Part shown: positions 21,235-29,738 of the stretch, in pieces | How positions within the stretch are numbered: the first letter of the stretch is position 1 | How the letters are laid out: every line of letters begins with the position of its first letter | IMG/VR virus record: IMGVR_UViG_3300025141_010727 | Span: 1 to 42,812 of that record | From: a virus | DNA length: 42,812 nt | Direction: 5' to 3' (one strand) | Position numbers and translations under genes: made by a program | The notes under the pieces: generated by a model | The model's database searches: none | Told to the model about the DNA's origin: nothing | Seen by the model: only the letters and a program-made list of their open reading frames with translations

Positions 21235-22485
21235 ATGGCAGTAGATAAGTTGTTAGAATGGTATAATGGTGATAAAATGGCTTCGGATATTCTTAAGGAA
21301 AAATATCTTATGAAAGATGAAGAGCTTCCTAATGATATGTGGCGAAGATTAGCAAGTTCAATTGCCAAAGTAGAAAGTGACCCTGACAATAGTAATAGTG
21401 ATAATGGTGTAGAAGTATATGATATGTGGAATTCAAAATTCTACGAACTTTTAAAAGATTGGAAATTCATACCAGGGGGTAGAATTAATTATGCTGTAGG
21501 TAGAGATGAAAAAGTTAGTTGTACAAATTGTTATGTAGTTCCTATCAGAGATACTATAGATTATGAAAGTAATAATGAAATAATTGAAGCTGATTCTATT
21601 GAAGGTATATATAACTGGCTTAAAGAATCTGCATTAACATACCGTTCAACAGGTGGTGTTGGTGTAGATATATCTGTTTTAAGGCCAAAAGGAACAAAAG
21701 TAAAAAATTCAGGGGGTGAATCTCCTGGTGCTACATCGTTCATGGATTTAATGTCGAGGTCAACGCACACTGTCCATCAAAAACTAAGACGCGGTGCATT
21801 GATGATTACAATTAATGTTCATCACCCTGACATATTGAATTTTATAAACATAAAGAAAATCCTTGGTCAAATTAACTATGCAGAAGGTGAAGGAGATGGT
21901 TATAATGACCTTTATAAATTGGTAGAATATGCAAATATATCTGTCCTTATAACAGATGAGTTTTTGGAAGCATTAGAAAAAGAAGAAAAATATGAACAAA
22001 GATTTCCTGTCGATGTAGAAAAGCCGCAGATCAAGAAAAAAGTTTCTGCAAAAAAGATTTGGAATGCTATTGTTGAAAATGCTCATGCTCATGCTGAGCC
22101 AGGTATTCTTTTTATTGATAATCATCGTAGGAATGATAGTTTAGGTTATATTAACCCTACTATTACAACAAACCCATGCCTTGTAGATAATACTAAATTA
22201 AAAACATCAGAAGGTTTAATTGAAATAAAAGAACTTGCATTAATGTATTTTAATAATGTTAAAATGCCTAAAATACTTACATTTAATGTAGATACTAAAC
22301 AATTAGAATGGGAAGAAATTATTCAGGCCGGTAAAACTGGTGAAGATAAAAATATTATAGAAATAGAAACAGATGATGGATGTATACTAAGACTCACACC
22401 AAATCACAAGATATATACAGAAAATAGAGGGTATATAGAAGCAGCTAAACTCACAGAAGAAGATATACTTATAAGTATAGAATGA
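21235..22485 (+). CDS. nrdJ: Class II ribonucleotide reductase N-part fused to N-intein
   Basis: 416 aa. Residues 1-314 are the N-extein: WKFIPGGRINYAVG, SCTNCYVV (redox Cys), STGGVGVDISVLRPKG, SPGATSFMDLMSRSTHTVHQ and PTITTNP, all typical of B12-dependent NrdJ. At residue 315 (22177) an intein begins: CLVDNTKLKTSEG (block A, Cys1) and ETDDGCILRLTPNHKIYT (block B, TxxH). The frame ends TGA at 22483-22485, so the intein is naturally split. The partner is the gene at 23131. Only trans-splicing would give a full enzyme. Confidence 0.93.
   Translation: MAVDKLLEWYNGDKMASDILKEKYLMKDEELPNDMWRRLASSIAKVESDPDNSNSDNGVEVYDMWNSKFYELLKDWKFIPGGRINYAVGRDEKVSCTNCYVVPIRDTIDYESNNEIIEADSIEGIYNWLKESALTYRSTGGVGVDISVLRPKGTKVKNSGGESPGATSFMDLMSRSTHTVHQKLRRGALMITINVHHPDILNFINIKKILGQINYAEGEGDGYNDLYKLVEYANISVLITDEFLEALEKEEKYEQRFPVDVEKPQIKKKVSAKKIWNAIVENAHAHAEPGILFIDNHRRNDSLGYINPTITTNPCLVDNTKLKTSEGLIEIKELALMYFNNVKMPKILTFNVDTKQLEWEEIIQAGKTGEDKNIIEIETDDGCILRLTPNHKIYTENRGYIEAAKLTEEDILISIE
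22177..22482 (+). mobile_element. Split intein, N-terminal fragment
   Basis: 102 residues from Cys1 to the last codon before TGA, with splicing blocks A and B; block B His is in TPNHK. No endonuclease domain is inside. Lengths (about 102 + 42) match natural split inteins of phage NrdJ, gp41 and IMPDH described in metagenomes. Confidence 0.9.
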
Positions 22486-22488
22486 TTC

Positions 22489-22535
22489 TAATCCCTGTTT
22501 AACTTATATTTATTTATAAAAGGGGGCAGGGATTA
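22489..22535 (+). promoter_or_regulatory. Hairpin with promoter-like loop at the endonuclease start
   Basis: TAATCCCTG (22489-22497) pairs perfectly with CAGGGATTA (22527-22535); the right arm runs from just after the ribosome site AGGGGG (22521-22526) to the first base of the ATG. The loop holds TTATATTTATTTATAAAAG, similar to late-promoter sequence. In T4, I-TevI translation is blocked in read-through RNA by a hairpin whose late promoter lies inside; the same layout is inferred here. Confidence 0.65.
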
Positions 22536-23179
22536 TGAATAGAGAATTAAATGAAGAATTAAAAAAAGAATTAGAAGAAAAATATAATGATGGATATGGA
22601 TTTAAAGCTTTAGCTAAAGAGTATAATTCATCATATACAAGAATGAGAACAGTTTTTAAAAAACTTGATATTAAACATAGAAAAGGCCGAAAAGTAGTTA
22701 CTAATAGATTAAGAAAATTAAGATCAGAAAAAGCTAAAAAAGAATATGAAACAAAATCTGGTTGGTGGAGTGATAATATTGTTAGAAAAATACATAATGC
22801 AACAATTGGATATCAAGGATACTATTATAATAGAATAAGAAAAAAATATGTTTGGTTAAGAAGTTCTATAGAATATTCTTATGCTAAGTGGCTTGATAGA
22901 AATAAGATAGATTGGGATGTAGAATACAAAACATACGAAGTAAATGGAAAGTTATATAAACCAGATTTTTTTATTTTTGAAAATGGAAATCTTGTAAAAA
23001 TAGTAGAAACAAAAGGTTATGATAGAAGTCGAGATTGGAAAACCACAGAATTAAATAAGATTTTGAGTATACCAGTGGTTTTAATAGATAATATCAAATC
23101 TTATACCCAGCATTCACAGGAGACCGAAGAGTGGAAAAAAGTAAGATTAAACGAACAAGAATTAAAGCAATTAAAGTAA
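22535..23179 (+). CDS. Free-standing homing endonuclease, PD-(D/E)XK (EDxHD/Vsr-like)
   Basis: 214 aa, ATG at the edge of the hairpin. A basic helical N-terminus (FKALAKEYNSSYTRMRTVFK, probably DNA binding) leads to a nuclease core: RSSIEYSYAKWLDRNKIDW, YKPDFFIFENG (Asp near 143) and VKIVETKGYDRS (Glu-x-Lys near 157). This pattern fits the Vsr-like homing nucleases found between the halves of fractured phage genes. It probably cuts intein-less nrdJ alleles near the insertion site. Its 3' end overlaps the C-intein gene by 49 bases. Confidence 0.85.
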   Translation: MNRELNEELKKELEEKYNDGYGFKALAKEYNSSYTRMRTVFKKLDIKHRKGRKVVTNRLRKLRSEKAKKEYETKSGWWSDNIVRKIHNATIGYQGYYYNRIRKKYVWLRSSIEYSYAKWLDRNKIDWDVEYKTYEVNGKLYKPDFFIFENGNLVKIVETKGYDRSRDWKTTELNKILSIPVVLIDNIKSYTQHSQETEEWKKVRLNEQELKQLK

Positions 23180-23256
23180 TTGAAAATGCTGATGTATACA
23201 ATTTAACTACTGAAAAGAACCATAATTATTTTGCAGAAAATGTTTTAGTTAAAAAT
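23131..23256 (+). mobile_element. Split intein, C-terminal fragment
   Basis: 42 residues from a GTG to the Asn before the C-extein Cys. DVYNLTTEKNHNYFAENVLV is block F, and it ends VKN followed by C. The terminal Asn is present; the penultimate residue is Lys rather than the common His. The GTG has AGGAG (23118-23122) eight bases upstream. Confidence 0.9.
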
Positions 23257-24720
23257 TGTGGTGAACAATTTCTTGGGGCTTATTCAAATTGTCTTTTAGG
23301 GCATATGAATTTAAGTAAATATGTTACAAATTTAAATAGTGATAATAAACCATTTTTTGAATTTACTAGCTTTAAAGAAGATATAAAAACAGCAGTTCGT
23401 TTCATGGATAATGTGATAGATTATAATGATGGTAAGCATGCATTGCTACAACAAAATGAAACAGCAATGAATGAGCGTAGAATCGGTTTAGGTTTTACAG
23501 GCCTTGCTGATATGTTTGTAAAATTAGGAGTAAAGTATGATAGTGATAAAGCAATAGAATTAATTGATTTAGTAATGAAAGAATTCAGGGATGCTGCATA
23601 TGAAGCATCAGTGGAATTGGCAGAAGAAAAAGGTGCATTTCCTTGGTTTGAAAAAGATGAATGGTTAAAATCGGAATTTACTAAAAATTGGTATGATGAA
23701 GTTTTAGCAGGTGATTCCGAGTTAAATGAAGAAGGTTTAAAACCTAGTGAACTATATGAAAAATTTAAAAACACTGGAATTAGAAATTCATTCCTTCTTA
23801 CAGTAGCACCAGTTGGAAGTGGATCCATTATCGCTCAAGTATCAAGTGGTCTTGAACCAATCTTTGCAACTTCCTATACACGAAGAGTTAGACAACCTGA
23901 TGGCCAAAAATTCTACGAATATAAAACATATCCTAAAATCATATCAGAACTTTTTGGAGATGATACATCACTTCCAAATTATGTAGTTACTTCGCATGAT
24001 ATTGATCCCTTTTATAGAGTGAAGCTTCAAGGTGTTATTCAAAGATATATTGATAATTCAATTAGTAGTACGATTAACTTACCATCAGACACGCCGATTG
24101 ATGTTGTTGCAAAAATTTATATTGATGCCTGGAAAGAAGGCCTTAAATCAACTACTATTTATCGAGATGGTTGTAGAGAAGGCGTACTTATTACAGATAA
24201 AAAATCTAAAACAGCGGAAAAAGAAGATGAAGCTAAAAAAACTAGGCCTATCACTTTGGGAAGTAAAACGTACAAAATCCCAGACGGCCCAGACAGAAAA
24301 TTATACATCACAATTAGTGGGTTTGAAAATGATCCTTATAGACCGTTTGAAGTTTTCATACAAGCTTATGGACCCGATGATGCAGAAGTAAAGGCAATTG
24401 CAATTTTAGTTTCAGCATTACTCAGAAAATGCGAAGATATAGATTTTCTTATAGATCATTTAGGAAAGATTGATTCGCCAAAGCAAGGTGCAATGTGGCA
24501 TGATAAAGAAGCTAAGAAGAAATACTACATTAACTCTGTCCCTAGAGCAATAGGGATTGCATTGAAAAAGTTTATAAGTAATGGGCAAGATGTTATAAAG
24601 GAAAAAGATGAAGCATCACTTAATGGTGCACAATACTGTCCGAAGTGTCATGCAATAGCATTGATAAAAGAAGAAGGCTGTGAAAAGTGCCTGAATTGTG
24701 GGGCCGCAAAATGTTTCTAA
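23131..24720 (+). CDS. nrdJ: C-intein fused to class II ribonucleotide reductase C-part
   Basis: 529 aa: 42 of intein and 487 of C-extein. The extein begins CGEQFLGAYSNCLLGHMNLS; joined to the N-part this restores NPCGE, the class II active-site motif, with the second Cys 11 residues on. Later features are AMNERRIGLGFTGLADMF, TVAPVGSGSIIAQVSSGLEP, TTIYRDGCREGVL and a C-terminal zinc ribbon (YCPKCHA, CEKCLNCGAAKC). Spliced product about 801 aa, normal for NrdJ. Reduces ribonucleotides with adenosylcobalamin, using thioredoxin. Confidence 0.93.
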   Translation: MEKSKIKRTRIKAIKVIENADVYNLTTEKNHNYFAENVLVKNCGEQFLGAYSNCLLGHMNLSKYVTNLNSDNKPFFEFTSFKEDIKTAVRFMDNVIDYNDGKHALLQQNETAMNERRIGLGFTGLADMFVKLGVKYDSDKAIELIDLVMKEFRDAAYEASVELAEEKGAFPWFEKDEWLKSEFTKNWYDEVLAGDSELNEEGLKPSELYEKFKNTGIRNSFLLTVAPVGSGSIIAQVSSGLEPIFATSYTRRVRQPDGQKFYEYKTYPKIISELFGDDTSLPNYVVTSHDIDPFYRVKLQGVIQRYIDNSISSTINLPSDTPIDVVAKIYIDAWKEGLKSTTIYRDGCREGVLITDKKSKTAEKEDEAKKTRPITLGSKTYKIPDGPDRKLYITISGFENDPYRPFEVFIQAYGPDDAEVKAIAILVSALLRKCEDIDFLIDHLGKIDSPKQGAMWHDKEAKKKYYINSVPRAIGIALKKFISNGQDVIKEKDEASLNGAQYCPKCHAIALIKEEGCEKCLNCGAAKCF

Positions 24721-24735
24721 AGGAGGGTGTGGAAA

Positions 24736-24972
24736 TTGGCGAAGCAGAAAACTAGATTTGATGTAAAGCCAGCAAAACCAAAAAAGACAGGACCAGGTAT
24801 GGGATTTGAAGCAACAGTTGCAAATTTGGCAAGAAAATATAAGAACTTAGATGAGATATTTCGAAGAATGACTTATGGCCAATTAAGAAATCATTTTGAG
24901 AGAGATGGCTGTATAATTCACTATGAACGAGGACTTATATATAATAAGAATACTGGGGAAATAAATGACTAA
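24736..24972 (+). CDS. Unknown basic protein (78 aa)
   Basis: TTG at 24736 lies nine bases after AGGAGG; a GTG at 24727 overlaps the ribosome site and is less likely. Lys-rich start (AKQKTRFDVKPAKPKKTGPG), then VANLARKYKNLDEIFRRMTY. It overlaps the methyltransferase gene by 8 bases. No family recognised. First gene of the overlapping cluster that runs to the polymerase. Confidence 0.65.
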   Translation: MAKQKTRFDVKPAKPKKTGPGMGFEATVANLARKYKNLDEIFRRMTYGQLRNHFERDGCIIHYERGLIYNKNTGEIND

Positions 24973-25765
24973 AGAAGAAGTTGGTAAATCATTACCAAAG
25001 TTTTTTGGTTGTAAAAACAATACAGAAATGTGGAAAAAACTTTGTAGCATTGCAGAAGAATATGATGGAACAGATTTAAACTATTATTATTGGATGAATA
25101 ATTATGTTCCTGAAGATACACCAATGTTTAGACAATGGGTCAATGTTAAAGATACAATTCCTACTTATGATTTTTCTGTATATAGTATGCCTCAATATAA
25201 AGTAGATACATTTTACTGTTATAAAGAAATTACAAGACAATCAGTTGGAACAATTTCTAAATGGCTTTCTGAAAAGAAGGATATAAAATCTATTTTAGAT
25301 TTTGCAGGTGGAACCGGTTTATCAACTCTCCAGTTAGCATTGAACTTCCCGGATATTGAAGTATATTATTATGATACTGGAAAGCAGAAAAAATTTTTAG
25401 AATATATATTAGATTCTTATACACAATTCGTACCAAATAATTTTATCATACTTGACGATCTAGATGATAGAACATTCAACCTTATCACCGTATTTGAAGT
25501 AATAGAACATTGGCAACGTCCATATGACTTTGTGAGAGATGATTTATTACCGCACATATCAGAAAAAGGATATATGGCAGAAACAAAGACATTTGGCATT
25601 ATGTCTATAGGACACTTCCATGAATATCTTTTTGAAAATGATACTGTAAGTAAATATGGTAGATCATGTACAGCATATTTCAATAAAAAAATTAAAGAAC
25701 ATTTTGAACCAGAGTTTATAGGGTGGAATAATAGGCCTATAATTTATAAAAGGAAAGTATCATGA
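24965..25765 (+). CDS. Class I SAM-dependent methyltransferase
   Basis: 266 aa. SAM site ILDFAGGTGLSTLQLAL (motif I) and VYYYDTGKQKKFLEY (acidic ribose contact), then FNLITVFEVIEHWQRPYDF, as in many small-molecule and tRNA methyltransferases. No DNA-methylase catalytic motif (DPPY or PCQ) is seen, so a small molecule, nucleotide or tRNA is the more likely target. Overlaps both neighbours, placing it in the same pathway as the next gene. Confidence 0.8.
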   Translation: MTKEEVGKSLPKFFGCKNNTEMWKKLCSIAEEYDGTDLNYYYWMNNYVPEDTPMFRQWVNVKDTIPTYDFSVYSMPQYKVDTFYCYKEITRQSVGTISKWLSEKKDIKSILDFAGGTGLSTLQLALNFPDIEVYYYDTGKQKKFLEYILDSYTQFVPNNFIILDDLDDRTFNLITVFEVIEHWQRPYDFVRDDLLPHISEKGYMAETKTFGIMSIGHFHEYLFENDTVSKYGRSCTAYFNKKIKEHFEPEFIGWNNRPIIYKRKVS

Positions 25766-26781
25766 GAAAATATAAAAATTTCGCGCAAGCTTATATAACA
25801 AGCATCGACGATATATTGGCAGATGGTACTGATATAGAAACTGTAAATGATAAATCCTCGATAACTTTTGGTAAAGGCTCTAAAGAAATTATAGGTTATA
25901 CCTTTGAAGTATCAGATATAAAAACTAGACTCATTACCATTCCAGAAAGAAAAGTAAATTTAATAAATTCTATAGGGTTTTTTCTTTGGATTCTTAGAGG
26001 TAGCAATAATCTTAAAGAAATAAGTTACTATAATCCAATTGCAAACAAATTATCAGATGATGGAATTTCTCATAGAGGTGCTTACGGTTTCAGATTAGGA
26101 TTGTTTAATGAACAAGAACCTCATACTATAACTAGAAATCAAGTCGAAGATGCAATTCAGAGGTTAAATATAGATAATAATTCTAGAAGAACTTTTTTGA
26201 GTATATATGATCCAAGTGAAGATTCTAAACCAGAACCTACAAAAGATTATCCATGTACGATTGGTTATCATTTACTTATTCGTAATGGATGTCTTGATAT
26301 GATATGTATGATGAGATCACAATCAGTTGTAATGGTAATGCCTTATGATATTTTTAATAATACAATGTTACAGGAATATATAGCAACAAGATTGAATATT
26401 CCTGTAGGAAAATATATACATTTTGCAAGTAGTTATCATATTTTAGATTCTGAACTAGAATTTGCTAGCACAATAACAAATGCATCTGGAATCCCGCAGA
26501 ATATACAAACACAACCAATGCCTTCTATGCTTGTAGAAGGTCTAAAAGTTAAAGAAGCATGGGAATGGGTTATTCATAAAGAAATGATGATAAGAGAAGC
26601 TGCAATGGAAGATAAATATACTGCTATAAGTGAAGAAACAAAACATAAATATGGAAAGTATATGGCTGATATTATAACACTTTTTCAATTACATGCAATA
26701 AAAAAAGTGCAGCCTGATAATGATAATTGTAGAGATTTATTAATAGAAAATCTACACACTGTTTACAAGAGAAATTTATAG
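25762..26781 (+). CDS. Thymidylate-synthase-fold protein, possible pyrimidine hydroxymethylase
   Basis: 339 aa; ATG overlaps the methyltransferase stop. Matches the TS family: FFLWILRGSNNLKEISYYNP, SHRGAYGFRLGLF, catalytic Cys in TKDYPCTIGYHLLI, the phosphate Arg in MMRSQSVVMVMPYDIFNN, and GKYIHFASSYHIL. The usual Asn of PFNI is Asp (PYDI), as in T4 dCMP hydroxymethylase, pointing to cytosine. By eye, the Glu that normally precedes LLWFL is Phe, which is odd for either activity. A modified or altered reaction is possible. Confidence 0.75.
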   Translation: MRKYKNFAQAYITSIDDILADGTDIETVNDKSSITFGKGSKEIIGYTFEVSDIKTRLITIPERKVNLINSIGFFLWILRGSNNLKEISYYNPIANKLSDDGISHRGAYGFRLGLFNEQEPHTITRNQVEDAIQRLNIDNNSRRTFLSIYDPSEDSKPEPTKDYPCTIGYHLLIRNGCLDMICMMRSQSVVMVMPYDIFNNTMLQEYIATRLNIPVGKYIHFASSYHILDSELEFASTITNASGIPQNIQTQPMPSMLVEGLKVKEAWEWVIHKEMMIREAAMEDKYTAISEETKHKYGKYMADIITLFQLHAIKKVQPDNDNCRDLLIENLHTVYKRNL

Positions 26782-26808
26782 ATAGATGGTAATTGATTGG
26801 AGAATAAT

Positions 26809-27945
26809 ATGGCTAAAGAACTGATGATTGGGAATTTATGGACAAAGAAATATCTTAATGCTGCACATAATCTGAATTTGGCAAATTTAGGAAATCCAAA
26901 GTCAGCAAAAATTACAGAAATGTATGGGTCACTTCCTAGTTACCATAACCCAATAGGGTCCGCACGTCCAGATTCTAGATTACCAAAGGTAGAACCAGAA
27001 TATTTTGAAGATTATGTTCAAGCAGCAAACAAATTAGGAATAGATATTAATTATACATTAAATATATCATGTATAGGTGAATTAAATGAATTAAATAATA
27101 GAAAACCAGAAATTGAAGCATTTTTAAAAAATCTTGAAGATGTCGGTGTTAAAAGAGTTACTGTAGCGCATCCTATTATTGGCAAACTTGTATGCGAATA
27201 TACAAAAATACCTATTGAGGTTTCTACTATTATGCATGTAGAAACAGTTGGTCAACTGGAACAATATAAGAAAATGATGCCAAACATCGATAAAATATGT
27301 ATGAACGTTTATAAGAACAGAGACTTCAGATTTCTTAGAAGATTTAAAAGAAAAGCTGATGAATTTGGTATTATTGTGGAATTAATGGCCAATGAATTTT
27401 GTTCTATAGGAGGAATTCCTTGTTACGGATTATATAGAACTTCATGTTATATGGTACATTCTCATGGCGGTAATGATGATCTTGCTTTCGATGGGTTCCC
27501 TATTAAAGGTCCTTGTGGCTGTATTACTTCTCGTATACAGTCACCAAGTTCTTACCTTAAGGCTCGTTTTATATTGCCTCAATGGTATGATATTTACAAA
27601 CAAGAAACAGGAATAGAACATTTTAAAATTACAGGTAGAACTCATACATTTGAACAAATAATTCCAGTTGTTCATGCATATGCAAGTGGTTATTATGGTA
27701 ATGATCTAATGAAATTGTGGTTGTTAGATAAAGATCATGCAGACCTTAAAATTGATTCAAAGGAACTGAATAATTTTATAGATCATTGGGTCGAAAATTC
27801 AAGAAAAGGAAAAGACTTTCCATGTGATGAATTATGTGGAGATGGGTGTAAATTTTGTGATGATGAGTTTATAAAGATATGTCCAGATACACCTTTACAT
27901 AGACCAGAACTCATTCATCAGTATGAAGGAATTGGGATTGAATAA
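26809..27945 (+). CDS. U32 peptidase-family Fe-S protein
   Basis: 378 aa from ATG 26809 (TTGGAG upstream). It has the U32 pattern: a TIM-barrel-like half (YTLNISCIGELNELNNR, VKRVTVAHPIIGKL) and a Cys cluster starting at ELMANEFCSIGGIPCYGLYR, with TSCYMVHSHGG and GPCGCITSRIQSPSSYLKAR, expected to hold a 4Fe-4S cluster. GIEHFKITGRTHTF follows. Known members are oxygen-independent hydroxylases: RlhA and TrhP act on pyrimidines in RNA, UbiU/V on quinones. Extra Cys pairs lie near the C-terminus (DELCGDGCKFCDD). A U32 protein in a phage cluster with TS-like and glycosyltransferase genes is notable. Confidence 0.78.
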   Translation: MAKELMIGNLWTKKYLNAAHNLNLANLGNPKSAKITEMYGSLPSYHNPIGSARPDSRLPKVEPEYFEDYVQAANKLGIDINYTLNISCIGELNELNNRKPEIEAFLKNLEDVGVKRVTVAHPIIGKLVCEYTKIPIEVSTIMHVETVGQLEQYKKMMPNIDKICMNVYKNRDFRFLRRFKRKADEFGIIVELMANEFCSIGGIPCYGLYRTSCYMVHSHGGNDDLAFDGFPIKGPCGCITSRIQSPSSYLKARFILPQWYDIYKQETGIEHFKITGRTHTFEQIIPVVHAYASGYYGNDLMKLWLLDKDHADLKIDSKELNNFIDHWVENSRKGKDFPCDELCGDGCKFCDDEFIKICPDTPLHRPELIHQYEGIGIE

Positions 27946-28510
27946 AAAATTGGTTATATTCGAAGGTGCAAGCAAAACTTTTAAGACATCTATTATAAAG
28001 GAAATAAATGAATCTAGTGAATTGAATGCTTTCTTCTTTAAACTCAAGAAGCGAGTGAGATGGGGCCAAACATATTTTAATATGAATATTAACTCCCCAG
28101 ATTTGTCAACGTTTCTTGAAGGAATGAATGTTGGATCACTTGAAGCTTTATTATATACTGATTATGATTACATTCTAATTGACCGTATGCATATTTCTCA
28201 ATACGTATACGATAAATTATATAGGAGAATGAATTATACATTGCAAAGTTTCAAGCTCTTTGAAGATCATTTAATTAATATTTATGGGCTCTCAAATATC
28301 AGGATGATATACTTGAGAGATAATGTTAGCGGGATAAAAAGTAGATTAGAAAAAGAAGATATAAATGAAAGTGAACAATTACAGGATGTATTAGATAGAT
28401 TCGAAGAAGCTTTCACATTCACTAGATTTGCTTATAAAAGAATAGAAGCAAGCAGTTTTGATGAATTAGAATTTTATGTGCAGCAAGTAAAGGAATTTAT
28501 AAATGAGTAA
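27938..28510 (+). CDS. P-loop nucleotide-kinase-like protein
   Basis: 190 aa. The TTG at 27938 follows AAGGA (27926-27930); an ATG at 27923 is an alternative. LVIFEGASKTFKTSIIKEI is a Walker-A-like loop in which the Gly before Lys is Phe. YILIDRMHISQYVYDKLYRR resembles the DR-x-x-S motif of thymidylate and deoxynucleoside kinases, and MIYLRDNVSGIKSRLEKE the lid. Probably phosphorylates a nucleotide, perhaps the modified pyrimidine of this cluster, but the altered loop leaves activity open. Confidence 0.65.
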   Translation: MNKKLVIFEGASKTFKTSIIKEINESSELNAFFFKLKKRVRWGQTYFNMNINSPDLSTFLEGMNVGSLEALLYTDYDYILIDRMHISQYVYDKLYRRMNYTLQSFKLFEDHLINIYGLSNIRMIYLRDNVSGIKSRLEKEDINESEQLQDVLDRFEEAFTFTRFAYKRIEASSFDELEFYVQQVKEFINE

Positions 28511-29738
28511 GATTCTTTATGTCCCACAATTAACAGCAATTGATAAGATAACAAAACAATATAATATTCATGCAGATTCCAATGTAGTTATATTGGAATG
28601 TATTGCCGAATGTATGAAAAATACAGGAGTTGAATTTGATTTAATGGTTCCAACTGGAACACAAACAGAATTTTCTAAAAAACTTATAAAGTATCATAAT
28701 TGGAATATAATTCTTGAAAGACCAATAAATTCTTTGGTAAGATCTGCATTTACATTAAGATACGATTTTGATATGTCTTATTGGTTTGATATACTAAATA
28801 ATAAGTATGATGTTATTATAATTCATACGCCTACATTAGTCAATAATATAAATGCATTGGTAAAACATATGATGCTTTCAGGTTACCTAGAAAAGAAACC
28901 AAAGATTGTAGCATATTTGCATTTTACTGATGTTCCAACCCAAAATAAAGTTCCAAAAGAATTTTCATATTTTTATAGGCAAATAGAAGGATTGGCAAAT
29001 GCAGATTTTCCAGTAACACAAAGCCATGCAAACAAACAGGTTATAGTTGCAAATGCAAAGAAATATATGCCAGAATTGGAAACACCAATACCTGAAGTTT
29101 GGAATTCGACGTATTCTCAAAAAGAAATCGATAAATATAAGAATAATAATAATAGATATGATGATAAAATCATTATAAATTTTCCTAATAGATTATCAAG
29201 TACAAATTATTGTAATCATGAAAAATTTTTTGAAGTAATGAGAAAAATTAATAAGACAAGAGATGACATAATTTGTTATATAACAAATCCATCAAAATAC
29301 ATTCCAGATATACAACTGGAAAGTTTAGTTGGATGTCCAGTTGAAACTCCTGCAGATTTAGATTCAAGGGAAGAATATATAAGTAGGTTACATAAGTCGG
29401 ATATCGTAGTAGCATTATTTAATAAAGAAGCACATGGTGGAGTAAGTTCTAAAGAAGCTATGGCAGCAGGGTGTCTCCCTATATTTCCAAAATGCTATGA
29501 ATATAAAGAAATAATGCCAAAAACATATCCTGGTTTTTGTAATAAAACATTAATCGATCTTCAACATGCAATAGAATGGGGAATTCAAGTATGTAAAAAT
29601 GAAATAGGTAAAGAATGGGCTGAAGATTCAAAACTTAATATATTTGAAAGAGATTCAGTAGAGTTTAATGGCTCTGAAATTAGAGAACAAATAGAAAGAT
29701 TATGTGATGAAAATATTGGAGAGTCTAAAACAGATTAA
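28503..29738 (+). CDS. GT-B-type glycosyltransferase
   Basis: 411 aa; ATG overlaps the kinase-like gene by 8 bases. Two Rossmann-like halves: ILYVPQLTAIDKITKQY to YDVIIIHTPTLVNNINAL, then DKIIINFPNRLSSTN and SDIVVALFNKEAHGGVSSKE followed by AMAAGCLPIF, the sugar-nucleotide-binding region typical of GT4/GT-B enzymes. In T4-like phages such enzymes add sugars to hydroxymethylated cytosine in DNA; placement after a TS-like gene supports that. Receptor or surface glycosylation is an alternative. Confidence 0.8.
   Translation: MSKILYVPQLTAIDKITKQYNIHADSNVVILECIAECMKNTGVEFDLMVPTGTQTEFSKKLIKYHNWNIILERPINSLVRSAFTLRYDFDMSYWFDILNNKYDVIIIHTPTLVNNINALVKHMMLSGYLEKKPKIVAYLHFTDVPTQNKVPKEFSYFYRQIEGLANADFPVTQSHANKQVIVANAKKYMPELETPIPEVWNSTYSQKEIDKYKNNNNRYDDKIIINFPNRLSSTNYCNHEKFFEVMRKINKTRDDIICYITNPSKYIPDIQLESLVGCPVETPADLDSREEYISRLHKSDIVVALFNKEAHGGVSSKEAMAAGCLPIFPKCYEYKEIMPKTYPGFCNKTLIDLQHAIEWGIQVCKNEIGKEWAEDSKLNIFERDSVEFNGSEIREQIERLCDENIGESKTD

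Noticed and set aside
22128-22145. Similarity of GTAGGAATGATAG in nrdJ to the folded RNA near 10705
   Set aside because: A 13-base match inside coding sequence with no shared surroundings is probably chance.
21235-24720. Reading the ribonucleotide reductase as a pseudogene broken by a stop codon
   Set aside because: The break falls between intact intein blocks, the second half has its own ribosome site and GTG, and all catalytic motifs are kept.
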